Shown here in pieces: positions 12,999 through 24,300 of a stretch of 64,000 nucleotides of DNA; position 1 is the first letter of the stretch, and every line of letters starts with the position of its first letter. The notes under the pieces were generated by a model. That model worked only from the letters and a program-made list of their open reading frames with translations. It was not told where the DNA came from and did no database searches. Location of the stretch: the NCBI GenBank assembly GCA_905221605.1, contig CAJNDS010002381.1, positions 202,548 to 266,547 on the forward strand, read 5' to 3'. The translations under genes were made by a program, and so were the position numbers. The DNA comes from Symbiodinium natans. Its lineage: Eukaryota > Sar > Dinophyceae > Suessiales > Symbiodiniaceae.

Positions 12999-14809
12999 CT
13001 ACACCTCCAGCATGGCTGCGGGAGGCCCGGGAGGCTCGTTCTTTTCAGAGCCCTCCTCAGCCGAGCTCTCAGATCTCTCAGCGTGCCACTCCGGAACTCG
13101 GGTGCATTCGGATGGATGGAGCACCAGCGGCTGCCACTTCTGCCGCGCAGCCTCGTCCATCTCCAGCCACTCCCGCGCTTCCGCAAGCTCCGCCTCCTCC
13201 GCGGCATCTTCTTGAACGGTGGGACGTGGGCACTCCAGCGGAAAAGCCTGCCAGGATGAGAGCCACGACGCTCACGAACTCATGCAGCAGCCAGAAACAA
13301 CCAGAAAGAGGCAGCATCAGCCAGCACACTAGCCAGCACACTAGCCAGCACACTAGCCAGCACACTAGCCAGCACACTAGCCAGCACTACGTCCCTACAG
13401 TATGCAAACCAGTCTGCACATCAATGGGAGGCCTGATGGAGCCATCGGCGGAAGCCAGGCGAATGCAGAACGACCGCGCCTGTGTTGTCCACCAGCATTC
13501 CAAGGCTCTCCTGCAGCTCCGCAGTAGGAGGATCATCATGAGTGTCGTGAGAAGAGTTGCCAATGTTGCCAATGTTGCCACGAATACCACTAGCTGCATC
13601 CATAATTTGTCCAACTGTGGCCGCAGGAGCTTGCAAGATCGTCTCCAAACGACTCACCACCTGCTCACACTGGTTCAAGCAGCAAACTGCAAAGTACTCG
13701 GAAGAAGCAATACAGTTCGAGGGTCCCAGCAGGTAATTGGCAATGAGGACATACTGTTCATCTCCCTCCTCCACCAAGATGCCTGCCTTTCTCAGATAGT
13801 CCTCTTTCTCTGTGAACTGGTAGTGCGGATGTTTTGGTGACCCATGGAAATCCTGAAGCTTTACACGGCCTCCGCCTGCATCCATCTTCAGCAAGGTTGA
13901 TTTCATATCTTCGCACTCCGACTCCTGCCAGCGTCCGTAGCGCATGGCAAGGACCGAGACAGCTTCACTGGCTTGTGACCAGGAGATCTTGCCGATCTTG
14001 CCAGTTCCGCCAGAAACGACCTCGCTCAGAGCCTGGGCCTCAAACTTCTTGAGTGCCGACCAGTCGGCGGTCTTCATCGCACGTTGCTTCAGGCGCTGGT
14101 GCGACTCCACATCCGTCAGACTCCTGGGCAACCCGTGCCGAAAGAGTAGAAGATATGAAAGAAGCGCCTCGTGAGCTTGCCATTCTTCCACCACTGCCGG
14201 CACTTGTGCATCTTCACCAGAATCCAGGCCGTCGAGGAAGTATGATGCACGCAGAAGGGGCAGCGACTCCTCCAAAAGCAGCTGCTCCAATGCAGCAACG
14301 GTGCGGGAAATGTCTCCCAGGGAGAGCCCAGCCGAGGCCGCCACAGGACTCAGAGCTGCATCTCTCAAAGCCGCAGCAAGCCCCGGTGCCTTGTCCTTCA
14401 GGATCTGAACCTCATACAGGCCGCCCGGACCCCCAGTGATGGCCACGTGTGCGTCTTCGTGTGACTCGCCAGGGGAAATGATGGGGGCTCCTGGAGATTC
14501 CAGGCCACGCACCAGCCAGCCATGCTCCTTAGCAAAATAAGCGCGCGTCAGAGCCGGTAGGACCTGATGAGGTGGCAGATTGCCGCGGGCATCCTTCGGG
14601 AAGGCCTCATAGCTTGGGCGCAAGCTCTCCTCGACGTGAAGCAGACGATCTGCCGAAACTTTCACAAGTCCCTGCCGCAGCGCTGCTTGCAGCACGTGGT
14701 GCACGTTGCCTTCTCTCTTTGGCTTGTCTCTGCGCATGAGTTGCGCAGAGGTCACCAAAGCCATGGCCGCAAGGCATGCTGACCTGGAGTGCTCAAGGTG
14801 GCCCCTCAT
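12999..14809 (-). CDS. Conserved dinoflagellate-type secreted protein, unknown function
   Basis: Two exons resolved. Exon A is 14809-13433, starting with an ATG that has an in-frame TGA 18 nt upstream. The intron is 13432-13248, with a GC donor after CAG and a GGCAG acceptor, both phase 0. Exon B is 13247-12999 and ends in TAG. The join reads RRWLHQ+AFPLECPRP. The product is about 541 residues. Residues 9-25 are hydrophobic and could be a signal peptide. Motifs include YFAKEHGWLVRGLE, YLLGPSNC, YFAVCC and an acidic coiled C-terminus (EEAELAEAREWLEMDEAA). I recall similar proteins in dinoflagellates but know of no assigned function. A signal-peptide-like frame just upstream (15170-14844) might be an alternative 5' exon joining at the CACTCCAG acceptor near 14784. 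Confidence 0.85.
13321..13389. repeat. CCAGCACACTAG 12-bp tandem repeat in intron
   Basis: Just under six head-to-tail copies of CCAGCACACTAG, with no spacers, lying wholly inside the 185-nt GC-AG intron of the gene at 12999-14809. The copies are perfect apart from the last one. Confidence 0.95.
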
Positions 14810-14843
14810 TGATGACTGACTTATAAGTCAAGGCTGTCCGAAA

Positions 14844-15170
14844 CTAAAGTCCAAAAAAGCGCTCAAAGGATTGCTTCGACTTTGTGCTCAGTGTTGCCCA
14901 ATTGGTTTCCGGGCCGAGCCTCCACAGCGCCATGATGAGGTGACCTGGGGCCAATTTTTCATGGAGATGCTTGAATGCTGAGATTGCGCGTGAGCCTTGC
15001 TTCATCTTGCTTCTGTGTGAGACGCTCAGGTTCCCACTTCGAATGGAAGAGTGAGCGCTCTGACACTTCACCCAGAGACCTGAACAAAGAAGAAGCCTGT
15101 CAACGAGCCCGAGCAGCGAGCCACACATAAGCATGCAGGCAGACAATGGGAGACACAAGGCCCACTTCAT
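14844..15170 (-). CDS. Small ORF with signal-peptide-like start
   Basis: An ATG frame of 108 codons that begins MKWALCLPLSACMLMCG, a convincing signal peptide, then becomes Ser/Lys-rich. A CTTTGTTCAG acceptor-like site lies within it. Its stop is only 34 nt before the ATG of the next gene, too close for two separate dinoflagellate transcripts, so it is more likely a 5' exon or leader region of the 12999-14809 gene than a gene of its own. Confidence 0.35.
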   Translation of the reverse strand: MKWALCLPLSACMLMCGSLLGLVDRLLLCSGLWVKCQSAHSSIRSGNLSVSHRSKMKQGSRAISAFKHLHEKLAPGHLIMALWRLGPETNWATLSTKSKQSFERFFGL

Positions 15171-15408
15171 GTCACAGCCGGAGATGGCCGAAGATAATTA
15201 CAGTAAGGAGCAAGCACACGCATCTTTTCCTTCAACACATCAGCAGAGAAACCCGTCGTTTTATCTATGCAAGTAGATCAAGCTGGCATGGACATAGTGG
15301 GTCGACACTCTAGCAACCTAGCACACGTTCTGGGAGGACAGTCGAAAAAAGGAAGCACCAGGAGACACAATAAACAATACGAAACGTATTCTGACATGAG
15401 CTCTTGCC

Positions 15409-16200
15409 TCACTCTCCGATGGCACGCTGGTCTTCGTCCCGGGCCATTCCACCATAGACAGTGCCATGCAAGGCATCATAGCCCGTGGGCCAGTTGATCA
15501 TGCCACCCGAGTTCCAAACCTCGTTGCCCTTCTCCAACAGGGCAAAATCGAAGACGTCCTTGACGTCAGGGTCAATGGGGTTAATCTCGACACCCTCTTC
15601 CGGCAGCTCGTACAGCACTCTGACCAACATGAAGATTTGATCGCATTCGCCGCATCGGTAAAGGAATCCTTCCCGACAGCGGAACCACAACGGGACATGT
15701 TCATTGTCGCCAGTGCCACCTGTACATCCGACAATTCTCTCTGTGTGGATGGCGGGAACAAGCACCGGATTTTCGATGGTGCCAAACGGTCCAATGAATG
15801 GAGAGGACTTGAGGTACTCGTACAACTCAATGATGCCGAGAAGGTTCTCTGCCTGCTCGTTCACGATGGTCAGCCCCATGTCACGGCAGAGCTGCTTGTA
15901 AGACTTCTTTGGCAAGTTCTCGGGATCCATCATGGTACTCTCGGCTCGGATTCGCCAGTACCAGTAGGCATCAATGAAGCCAAGGTTGTACGGATTGCTA
16001 GCCATGAGAGACTTCACATCTTTCGGCATTGACTCTGAGTTCAACTCAAAATCCTCAGGTAGCACGCGCCACCAGTGGCGGTACCCGCGTCTGGCTTCGA
16101 GCTGGCATCCTGCAACAGCGGGCACTGCCGGTTGCCAACTTTGAGCCTTTGGAGTAAGCCTGGCCGCCCCGCCCAGCACACGGCGAGCGGCACTAAGCAT
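15409..16200 (-). CDS. Cytochrome c oxidase subunit 5b-like protein, copy A
   Basis: Intronless 263-codon frame starting [15 protein letters not shown], an Arg/Ala-rich mitochondrial presequence, and ending [11 protein letters not shown]. The subunit 5b zinc-finger region follows the RIVGC motif: [22 protein letters not shown]5b is a nuclear-encoded, matrix-facing subunit of respiratory complex IV. The usual first C-x-C is reduced to one Cys (GCTGG), while an extra Cys (WFRC) precedes the CGEC pair, so the metal site may be rearranged. I believe alveolate homologues share this pattern, but that is from memory. The long N-terminal extension (about 130 residues) is larger than in animals. I chose the start at the first in-frame ATG; the frame is open further upstream but only with non-ATG codons. 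Confidence 0.85.
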   Translation of the reverse strand: MLSAARRVLGGAARLTPKAQSWQPAVPAVAGCQLEARRGYRHWWRVLPEDFELNSESMPKDVKSLMASNPYNLGFIDAYWYWRIRAESTMMDPENLPKKSYKQLCRDMGLTIVNEQAENLLGIIELYEYLKSSPFIGPFGTIENPVLVPAIHTERIVGCTGGTGDNEHVPLWFRCREGFLYRCGECDQIFMLVRVLYELPEEGVEINPIDPDVKDVFDFALLEKGNEVWNSGGMINWPTGYDALHGTVYGGMARDEDQRAIGE

Positions 16201-16569
16201 TGCTGAAGTGCCACTGGCCCCCTGCTGTGGCCAGAGGATGCTTAATCGCTGGGGCAAGCGGCTACGGCGTACGAAGTTGATTGCAGTTTCAAAGTCTCTA
16301 GTCTTGCAATCATCTCAACCATCCCAGCTAACAGGTGGAACATGCAACAGTGCCGCACAACTCATCGCAGGCCCTGTGGGATTAATTTTGGTCTCCTCTC
16401 ACTCGCAATGTCAAACTAGCTTTAAAGCTGCCTTCTCCGTCCAAACATTCAAAAACTCTGTGACAAGACCATAGGAAGATTCAGCAACATGACCCGCACA
16501 ACAAACTACCCAGCACTGAACCGAATCACGACGCGACAAACTGTCAGAACCGTTGGTTTGCCAACAAGT

Positions 16570-17361
16570 TCACTCTCCGATGGCACGCTGGTCTTCGTCC
16601 CGGGCCATTCCACCATAGACAGTGCCATGCAAGGCATCATAGCCCGTGGGCCAGTTGATCATGCCACCCGAGTTCCAAACCTCGTTGCCCTTCTCCAACA
16701 GGGCAAAATCGAAGACGTCCTTGACGTCAGGGTCAATGGGGTTAATCTCGACACCCTCTTCCGGCAGCTCGTACAGCACTCTGACCAACATGAAGATTTG
16801 ATCGCATTCGCCGCATCGGTAAAGGAATCCTTCCCGACAGCGGAACCACAACGGGACATGTTCATTGTCGCCAGTGCCACCTGTACATCCGACAATTCTC
16901 TCTGTGTGGATGGCGGGAACAAGCACCGGATTTTCGATGGTGCCAAACGGTCCAATGAATGGAGAGGACTTGAGGTACTCGTACAACTCAATGATGCCGA
17001 GAAGGTTCTCTGCCTGCTCGTTCACGATGGTCAGCCCCATGTCACGGCAGAGCTGCTTGTAAGACTTCTTTGGCAAGTTCTCGGGATCCATCATGGTACT
17101 CTCGGCTCGGATTCGCCAGTACCAGTAGGCATCAATGAAGCCAAGGTTGTACGGATTGCTAGCCATGAGAGACTTCACATCTTTCGGCATTGACTCTGAG
17201 TTCAACTCAAAATCCTCAGGTAGCACGCGCCACCAGTGGCGGTACCCGCGTCTGGCTTCGAGCTGGCATCCTGCAACAGCGGGCACTGCCGGTTGCCAAC
17301 TTTGAGCCTTTGGAGTAAGCCTGGCCGCCCCGCCCAGCACACGGCGAGCGGCACTAAGCAT
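16570..17361 (-). CDS. Cytochrome c oxidase subunit 5b-like protein, copy B
   Basis: Identical in nucleotide sequence to copy A, offset by exactly 1161 bp, and encoding the same 263-residue protein. The identity runs from the TGA stop (16570) to 17424, where the two copies share AG then CCGCTTGCC and then diverge completely. The frame stays open upstream to 17514, but those extra codons lie outside the shared block and are probably 5' flank. About 300 bp of unrelated sequence separates this stop from the start side of copy A. Tandem multicopy genes are common in dinoflagellates. The exact limits of the identity are discussed under findings. Confidence 0.85.
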   Translation of the reverse strand: MLSAARRVLGGAARLTPKAQSWQPAVPAVAGCQLEARRGYRHWWRVLPEDFELNSESMPKDVKSLMASNPYNLGFIDAYWYWRIRAESTMMDPENLPKKSYKQLCRDMGLTIVNEQAENLLGIIELYEYLKSSPFIGPFGTIENPVLVPAIHTERIVGCTGGTGDNEHVPLWFRCREGFLYRCGECDQIFMLVRVLYELPEEGVEINPIDPDVKDVFDFALLEKGNEVWNSGGMINWPTGYDALHGTVYGGMARDEDQRAIGE

Positions 17362-17424
17362 TGCTGAAGTGCCACTGGCCCCCTGCTGTGGCCAGAGGAT
17401 GCTTAATCGCTGGGGCAAGCGGCT

Positions 17425-18383
17425 GCACCACTGAGAACGCGCAATGCATGCTAAGACTTCACATTTCTTGACAATGCTGGCCATGCAGAATGGCTGCAAG
17501 GCAGCACGGTGCAACTCTTGATTGTCGTTGTGTTTTCTTCACCGCTCGCTGTTGCTAGTGACAAAGTGACACCGGTGCAGCGCCTTTGGCTAGCATTAAG
17601 TCTTGCAACGGCAAGCTCCAGCCGCCGCTGTAAAGACTCTGCTGTTTGGAGTCGAAGACCGCTCAGAGGCTTTTCACGGCGAGTTACAGCTCCTGGGATG
17701 ACGTCTTTGCCTGCGGCAACATGGCCACCGGATGCTACCGGCATCCTGGATGTGAGCTCCCGCCTCGCCTTCTTGCACTTCGTAGGCCTCTTCCACCCTT
17801 TCTGCACTTTGCCCAGGTGCCCCTGCCATCCCACAAGCCGTGATAACACGTTCAACTCGAAAGGGTAAGATGCCGCCATGCGGCATCCGTTTTGCCCCCC
17901 AGAGCACAAAGCTCAGACAATCTGCAGCCAACAGCGACCACAATGTGCCTACTCCCGCATTTTGACATACTACATTAGGTATTGTGCTGGTTGAAGACTC
18001 TACTGGTAAGTGTCACTGCGACACGGGCCATTAGTCAGCAATACACTACTCAGGGCTCCACTCAGGGCTCAAGTACCAGTATCCAGACGCCGGTCCAGTA
18101 CTTGGATGTACTGGGATGATTCACGATGTGTAGGTCGTTCGGAAACATGGACCAACCCGTCGAGAGGGGAGTGACTCGCGAAGTTCTCAGGGGCAGTTTG
18201 TCCGACCCATGACAGTGTGGGGCATGCTGCATGTTATCAAGCACAACCTAGCACAAAAGCTGTCGCAAACAAGTACAAATATGGTGAAGATGCAATAAGC
18301 GTGAGCTGGATCGCCCCATTGGGCTCGTAGCCCCAGCTGCAGTCTGCAAAGGAGGTGGCAACTTTGTGCTTCAACTCCTGGCG
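17425..18383. other. Intergenic; possible exon at 17451-17909
   Basis: Between oxidase copy B and the JmjC gene. Minus 17540-17700 reads LRLQTAESLQRRLELAVARL and could be coding, but an alternative minus frame (GAPGQSAERVEEAYEVQEGE) over 17760-17860 is equally good, so no call is made. Nothing is seen from 17950 to 18383. Confidence 0.3.
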
Positions 18384-21300
18384 CTAGCTTAGGATACCAC
18401 ACGAGACCATACACATCCAATCCACATCAATTGCAACCTTCTGGATGTATGAGGCTTTCAGCTTTCGATCCTGGTTGCAGCTTGCTGCGTTGAAGGTTGC
18501 AGGCCTCCAGTACCTGTGCAGGACGCCAGGACGCATGGTTTGTGGGATGTGGGCACCGGCGATCACGGGCACACATCAGAATCCAACCAAGGGGCCACAC
18601 GTGGACGTTGATCGATCTGCCCCTTTTAGCGGTCACTTGGTGGTACCTCCCACACAACAGCTGACACGATCTTTCACCGATAGAACTATGATCATGGGTG
18701 ATATCATGGGCATCGACAACGGCACACAAATGTCACACTCAACTCAAAAAACCCTGAGTCGTCGACCACTGGAAGGGGATGTACAGGCCTCGGCATGCTG
18801 TTGCTCTTGTTGCTCTTCGTTCCTCTTCTCTTAAAGTAGTGTCCGACATGTGTCGTCGTGTGTGTTCGAGTCTTCGAAGGGCACTTTCAGTGTCACTCTG
18901 GCATTTCATGGAGGGAGCACAAGGTGGGCCAGCCTCGCGCGGTGATCCTTACCAGTACTGCTTAGCTTAGCCACATCCATCTACATCCTGTGCGCTTCTC
19001 AAAGCTTACACACAACAAGCCCATAATTATCTTGGCGAGTATCTTCGGTTCTGATTGCACGTGCTTTATTTTGACGAGGTGCAATCGCCAGGCTGCAGGT
19101 CAGCATAGCTCCATTTGACATCCACCCATCCAGGATACCTGCACCGAGAACGCTCCGGATGAATGAGAGTTTCAACAATGAACTAGGACGTGCGCACTGG
19201 ACCAAATCCATCCTGTCCACATCGATCTTTCCCATGAAGGCACCATAGCCAGGTACAGACCTGTGATGTTTGTGATGCTTGTCGGCTTCCCCAGGCATCT
19301 ATCGAGCCGAGTCAAATCCTCAATGGCCCTAAGATATCCTAAGATTACTCTAAGACTCCTAAGAACTTGAGGCAATGCCCGGCAGCGCCCGGCAATGCCC
19401 GGCATCCATCACTCCTTTTCTGCGGGTTGCGCAGCTGCTCTAGGGAGCAGCGGAAGGCAAGCGAGCGTCTTCTACCGACTGCTGTTTGCTTGCATGCAAC
19501 CTTTGCAACATATTGCAAGCATAATTCCAGCTGAAACCATTACTGGCCGCCAGCTGCTGGCTCAAACGCCTCAAGATCGTTTGTTGTCCGCGGCTCTTCA
19601 GCCTCGGGTTCCGTGGTTTCTGGAAGCTTCTGGAAGGTTCTGGCTGCATTTGCCAACAGCAGGTCAAGGGTTTCACGCAAGTGCATGTCCTTGCGGATCT
19701 GCCGTCGATCAGGTCAGACTAGAGCTTGCTTGCAAAGTCGTGGAATTCGGATGCGGCGTCCTGAATCTGGGGCAATGTGCCATGGTTTCGCCACCTTATC
19801 GTGACACACTATAGAGCTTGCCACCTTGGTGGCTGCTGTCAGCATCTGCATGTCGCTACCGACTGCCACGAAGTGGCAGCCGCACCTGGCTTTCAAAGCA
19901 ATCGTATTGGTGACAGACCGTCTTCAGCAGAACTGTGGAATTCAAAACATGTCAGGGTCGGCAAGTTGTGAGTTGACATGGAGACTGTTTGGATGTATTT
20001 GGCCCGAAACGCTAAGGCTGAAAAGGTCACCGAATGTCACTGAGCGAGGAGCTGCAAGGCCCACTTGGCATCGCCCTTGTTCGCAGTAAGGAAACCGCAT
20101 GCCTGGCCCAGTTCCGAGTAAAGCCCAATGTGAGAAGGCGAGGTGGCGAATGGTGGAAAACTGGCGATTAGGTTCCTGATGGTTCCTGGATGTCCACGCC
20201 TTGCCAGTAGCCACGATGCGAGAGAACGCCTCCTCGATCTGAGCCTTGACCTGTGCACACAGGTAATAAGCCCAGGTGCCTGGAACACTGCGAAGTTCTG
20301 GCGCCGCCACCGTGGGATGTTGGGGCTGGCCAATGAAGCCTGACTGCAATAGGGCGTCTTCACATGAGGGCTCCAGAAAGCGCCAACCAGATGTTGTGTT
20401 TGCACTGACACGTAGAGTGAGAACAAGCATTGGCAAGCACAAAAGTAGTGGCACATAGTGGCACTGAGTCCGGGCCAGGTGCCCATTGAAGCCGAGAGGT
20501 CACTGGGGCCGACGAACAAAGCATCTACGCCGTCTACAGCAGCGATGGCCTGTACAGAGACTTGCCCTTCCCGGCTTTTGTCATGTATACATGCGGTGTA
20601 TTGCGGTGTACGACGTTCGCCATGGCTTTTCGAGCGGTCCGGGGTGCCGACCTCGATATTGTTGACAGCCTGCCAAGCAGCCAAGCAAAAGAGCCGACGA
20701 GGACCAACATGCTCATCAACCCAGTTGTGGCTGCAACATCAGGCCTCCAAGGTCTCTATCTGCATAATGTTGCCTCAAGAGGCAGCACTTCTTCTCAAGA
20801 TGCGTACCTTGAAATTCTGAAATCAAGAAACAACTCGAGCAATGCAGGCAACTTGCAGATTTGTCCAGCAGCCTCCTCAAGGGCAACGCTTCTCAGACTT
20901 CAGTGAGCTCAGATGAGCTTACATATTAATCTGCTGAAAGCCGTTGTACTGCCGCGTACTCGCCTCCGACCCCCCTTCCCGCAACCGAACAGCGGAGACA
21001 AGAAATGTGCCCATGATGCTGGGCTCGCCTTTGAGCCCTAGGATTAGAGGTTTAGGGTCTTAGGGCCCTACGGACTAAGTGACCTCTATAATTTTCTCAC
21101 TGTTGTGGGATTCTCTCGGAGGTCCAACGCTCGATGAATTGCTTGACTAGTGAATGCTTGGACTTGAGATGCTGAATCCTACACCCTAAACCCTAAACCC
21201 TAAACCTCAACCCTAAACCCGGCGGTGTGGGGAGCGGGGGGTGGGGGGGGTTCCAGAAAGCCAAATACCCAGAACAGTGAACCTTAGAGGTCCTCCAGAA

Positions 21301-24300
21301 CGTCAGAGGAAACCCGCACAGGGTTTCGGGTTTAGGGGTTAGGGGTTCGGGTTCAGGGTTTAGGGGTTAAGGGTTACGGTTTAGGGGCGGGCTGGACCGC
21401 TTGCTACTCTTGCTCTCTGGTCTTCATGTTGAGATGACGTGATCAGGTTGGAAGTTTCGGAAAGACCACGACACTGTGCATGTCCCTAAGGTCCTGGGCA
21501 GTCTGACCTTCCGGTCCTGGAAGACCCTTGAGTCCCCCTCTCGACCCCCCAACATTCTAAGATAAAGACATGTTTCCAACAAAATGATCCTGGAGGCTTG
21601 CTCCCCCCTCCTGGAATCATTTCTAAAGCTTCAGGCAGCTCGCATGCCCATGGTAGCCCTGACCCGCGCACACCCTTCACTCACCCTTCACATATTGCGA
21701 ACAGGGGGCCACCATTCCAGACCCTTCGCAAACTGAGGGGAATACACAGGCACAAAAGTCATTGACAGATTTCTATGTCCTTGTAGTAGTGAGGGTTCTG
21801 CGCGCCATAGTTGTTCATGCGCGCCAAGCTCATCACCTGGCAACGTTCGCTGAGAAAGACCCAAACCAGCTGATACTTTCAAAGCTGCAGCTCAACGTGG
21901 ATCGGCGCACGCCACGAATGCCGCCCAAAGAGGGATAGCGCGTCGCCTGTTTGGAGATTCTTGCATGTTCTACAACAGCGGCACAACTTATGCTCGCAGG
22001 CCTCCACGGCTGCTCGGGCCTCGTCAGCCGTGTTGATCCAAGGGAAGATCACGCCTGGGCTCACAGTCCAGGCACGTCCAGACCGCCACAGACCACAGAT
22101 GCCACAGCGACTTCTTCACACAGCACACTCACAGCACTCACACTTCACTTCAGACATCTTTTCCAGGACAGGATGCTCTGGGTTCCCAGGTCAAGCACAC
22201 GCTTGACCACGACAGGATCTGCCCAGGGCACTCGCACCACCGGCTCAGCTTTCCCTCGCTGGGAGGCCTGTCGCAGCAGGTGACCACGCACTGTTTGTAT
22301 GGTTGTGGCCGTTTCTGGTCTACCCCCTTTCTGGGAGAGCTGCAAACCCCACAAGTGTCAGGCATCCGGGCCCATCCCTAAAACAGTGGCTCTCCAGTCA
22401 ACTGCTATTGTAAGCGGTCGTGCCGTGTGCGCGTCTGCTGCACGCGCTTTGGCATCTCTCCATGAAAGGTGCTCCGACTGCCGGAGCATGGAAAGAAATA
22501 TTGGACATCTCCGTTGAGAGCATTGTGGTCTCCGCTCTCCAGGGAAGTATCTTTGGGTTGTGCTGAGAAGCCAAAAGGGGATACCTACATGTGCTCTTAG
22601 AAGTACGTTGCACTCGGTCCTTATAGGTAACTGTGTATCTCACATTATGCCAGCATCTTGCACAGGGACTTTCAATGGGACGATCAAAAGATGCTTTGCG
22701 TGGCGGTACAGTCATCCCGCGGTGCGGTACATGGTGGGTGCCATATCGACAGCAAAACGGTTTTGCAGAAACAGTCGAAGGCAAAAAAGTGGAGGGCTGA
22801 CATAAAAGCAACCCCGTTACTCCCAGGAATCTCTTTGATCTCTTGGGAAAGCCGGTAGCCAGTACCCGGAAGGGCTCTCTTTGGAAGGTTCGAACCCTGG
22901 CAGCGGATTGCACGGCTACTGCGGGTAGTGCGAGAGGCGGCACGCGCAAGCGTTTACAAGGAACAGCAATGGTTGCCTGCAGCTGTAGAAGCACGTCTCC
23001 AATTTCATTGGGTGAGTGCTCCATGTCGATGACAAACCAATCCTCTCAGTAGACTCTGAATACAGTGAATACAGCTAGCCATAGCTCTTGCCAAGAGCAG
23101 CAGCTTGAGCTTCAAGAACGACACTCGACAAATGCTTGCAGTCCAAACCAGACACGTGGGACAACATCTCTGCCACCAGCCTCAATGCATCGTATGCTGC
23201 GGATCCAAAACCGAGACTCCGATCGATTGAAAAATACTTCGGCCAGTTTCTGCCAGGCGGCGTACTTCTCAAGCCTGTCCAGAGCCCAATCTGTCTTCGC
23301 CCGCTTGTCAGCGCCTGAAGACATTGGGTCCGAGGCTTCTCGACAAGATGCGAAAATATCGAACAGGTGACAAAAACCAACAGGTGCCACCAGGTGCCTC
23401 TTTGAAAACGTTCGGCCTCACCTTGCTGGGTTTGACTGGCGCATGGATTTTGTAACAATAAGTCACTCATAGTCAGAGGAAGGGAAACCGCAGAGACCAT
23501 AGCTTCTGATTCCGGAGCAGTATCCTGCATGCACAAGAGATAAAGACTGTAGAAAACAATGCGGTGGTGCCAATTGGACTGAATCCGTCGAGCACTCTTT
23601 ATACTTGCAATTCGACCCGAGACGGTTCAGAGCAGACGGAGGTGCTGCACTGTGCTGCACTTGTGCAGCTTTCTCAAAATTCGAGCTGGGAATGGTTTCT
23701 TCTTTTCATATTCTTGTGCCACTAAAATCATGCGCATCTGCCTGTCACAGCCTCTTGGTCCTGGCCTACGCATGAATCATTCGTTACACATGCATGTCAG
23801 GATGAAAAATTCTCGGGACGAGCGGTAATCAAGGGTAAAGGGGTGTAGCGGAAACCGAAAGGGAGTGTAACGGAAACCAACCTGAAAACAGAACAGAAAC
23901 CAAGCAAAAATGTAACGGAAACTACGCCCCAAAACTGGGAAAACATATGCAGGTATAACGGAAACCAGACAGACCTGCGACGGAAACCAAAAAGAGATGC
24001 AACAGAAACCACGGAAACTAAACCCGAAACCCGAGACCCTACACCCCGCCACCCTCAACACGGAAAACTAAACTCGAAACCCTACACCCTAAACCCCTCA
24101 ACCCTCAACCCCAATGAGGGCTGGGTACCCTAATCCTTTCTCCGCCTTTGATTTCTCTGTTTGGGCAGTTGGTTTCTGTTACGTCCCGTTGTTTCCGTAA
24201 CGGTCCCAGGTTGGTTTCGGCTACACCCTCCTGTTGTTTCTGTTTCGGTTTGGGGGAGATAGTTTCCAATACAGCCCGCCAGTTTCCGATAACAGACTTT

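Noticed and set aside
13321-13389. CRISPR-like regular repeats
   Set aside because: No spacers, 12-bp unit, intronic in a eukaryotic gene: a simple tandem repeat.
12917-13840. 307-codon plus-strand frame
   Set aside because: Antisense to the minus-strand gene 12999-14809, whose splice join and family-like motifs are better supported; it also runs through the 12-bp repeat.
15466-16032. 188-codon plus-strand frame, repeated identically at 16627-17193
   Set aside because: Exact antisense of the oxidase subunit coding sequence; repeated only because the gene is duplicated.
23112-23390. Alternative minus frame (DKRAKTDWALDRLEKYAAWQ) over the first aldolase exon
   Set aside because: It is protein-like, but the overlapping frame QIGLWTGLRS joins in phase to LVAEMLSHVS and matches the aldolase family.
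23797-24061. Phe/Val-rich minus-strand frames resembling a membrane protein
   Set aside because: They arise from the GGAAACC repeat array; the hydrophobic look is an effect of the repeat.
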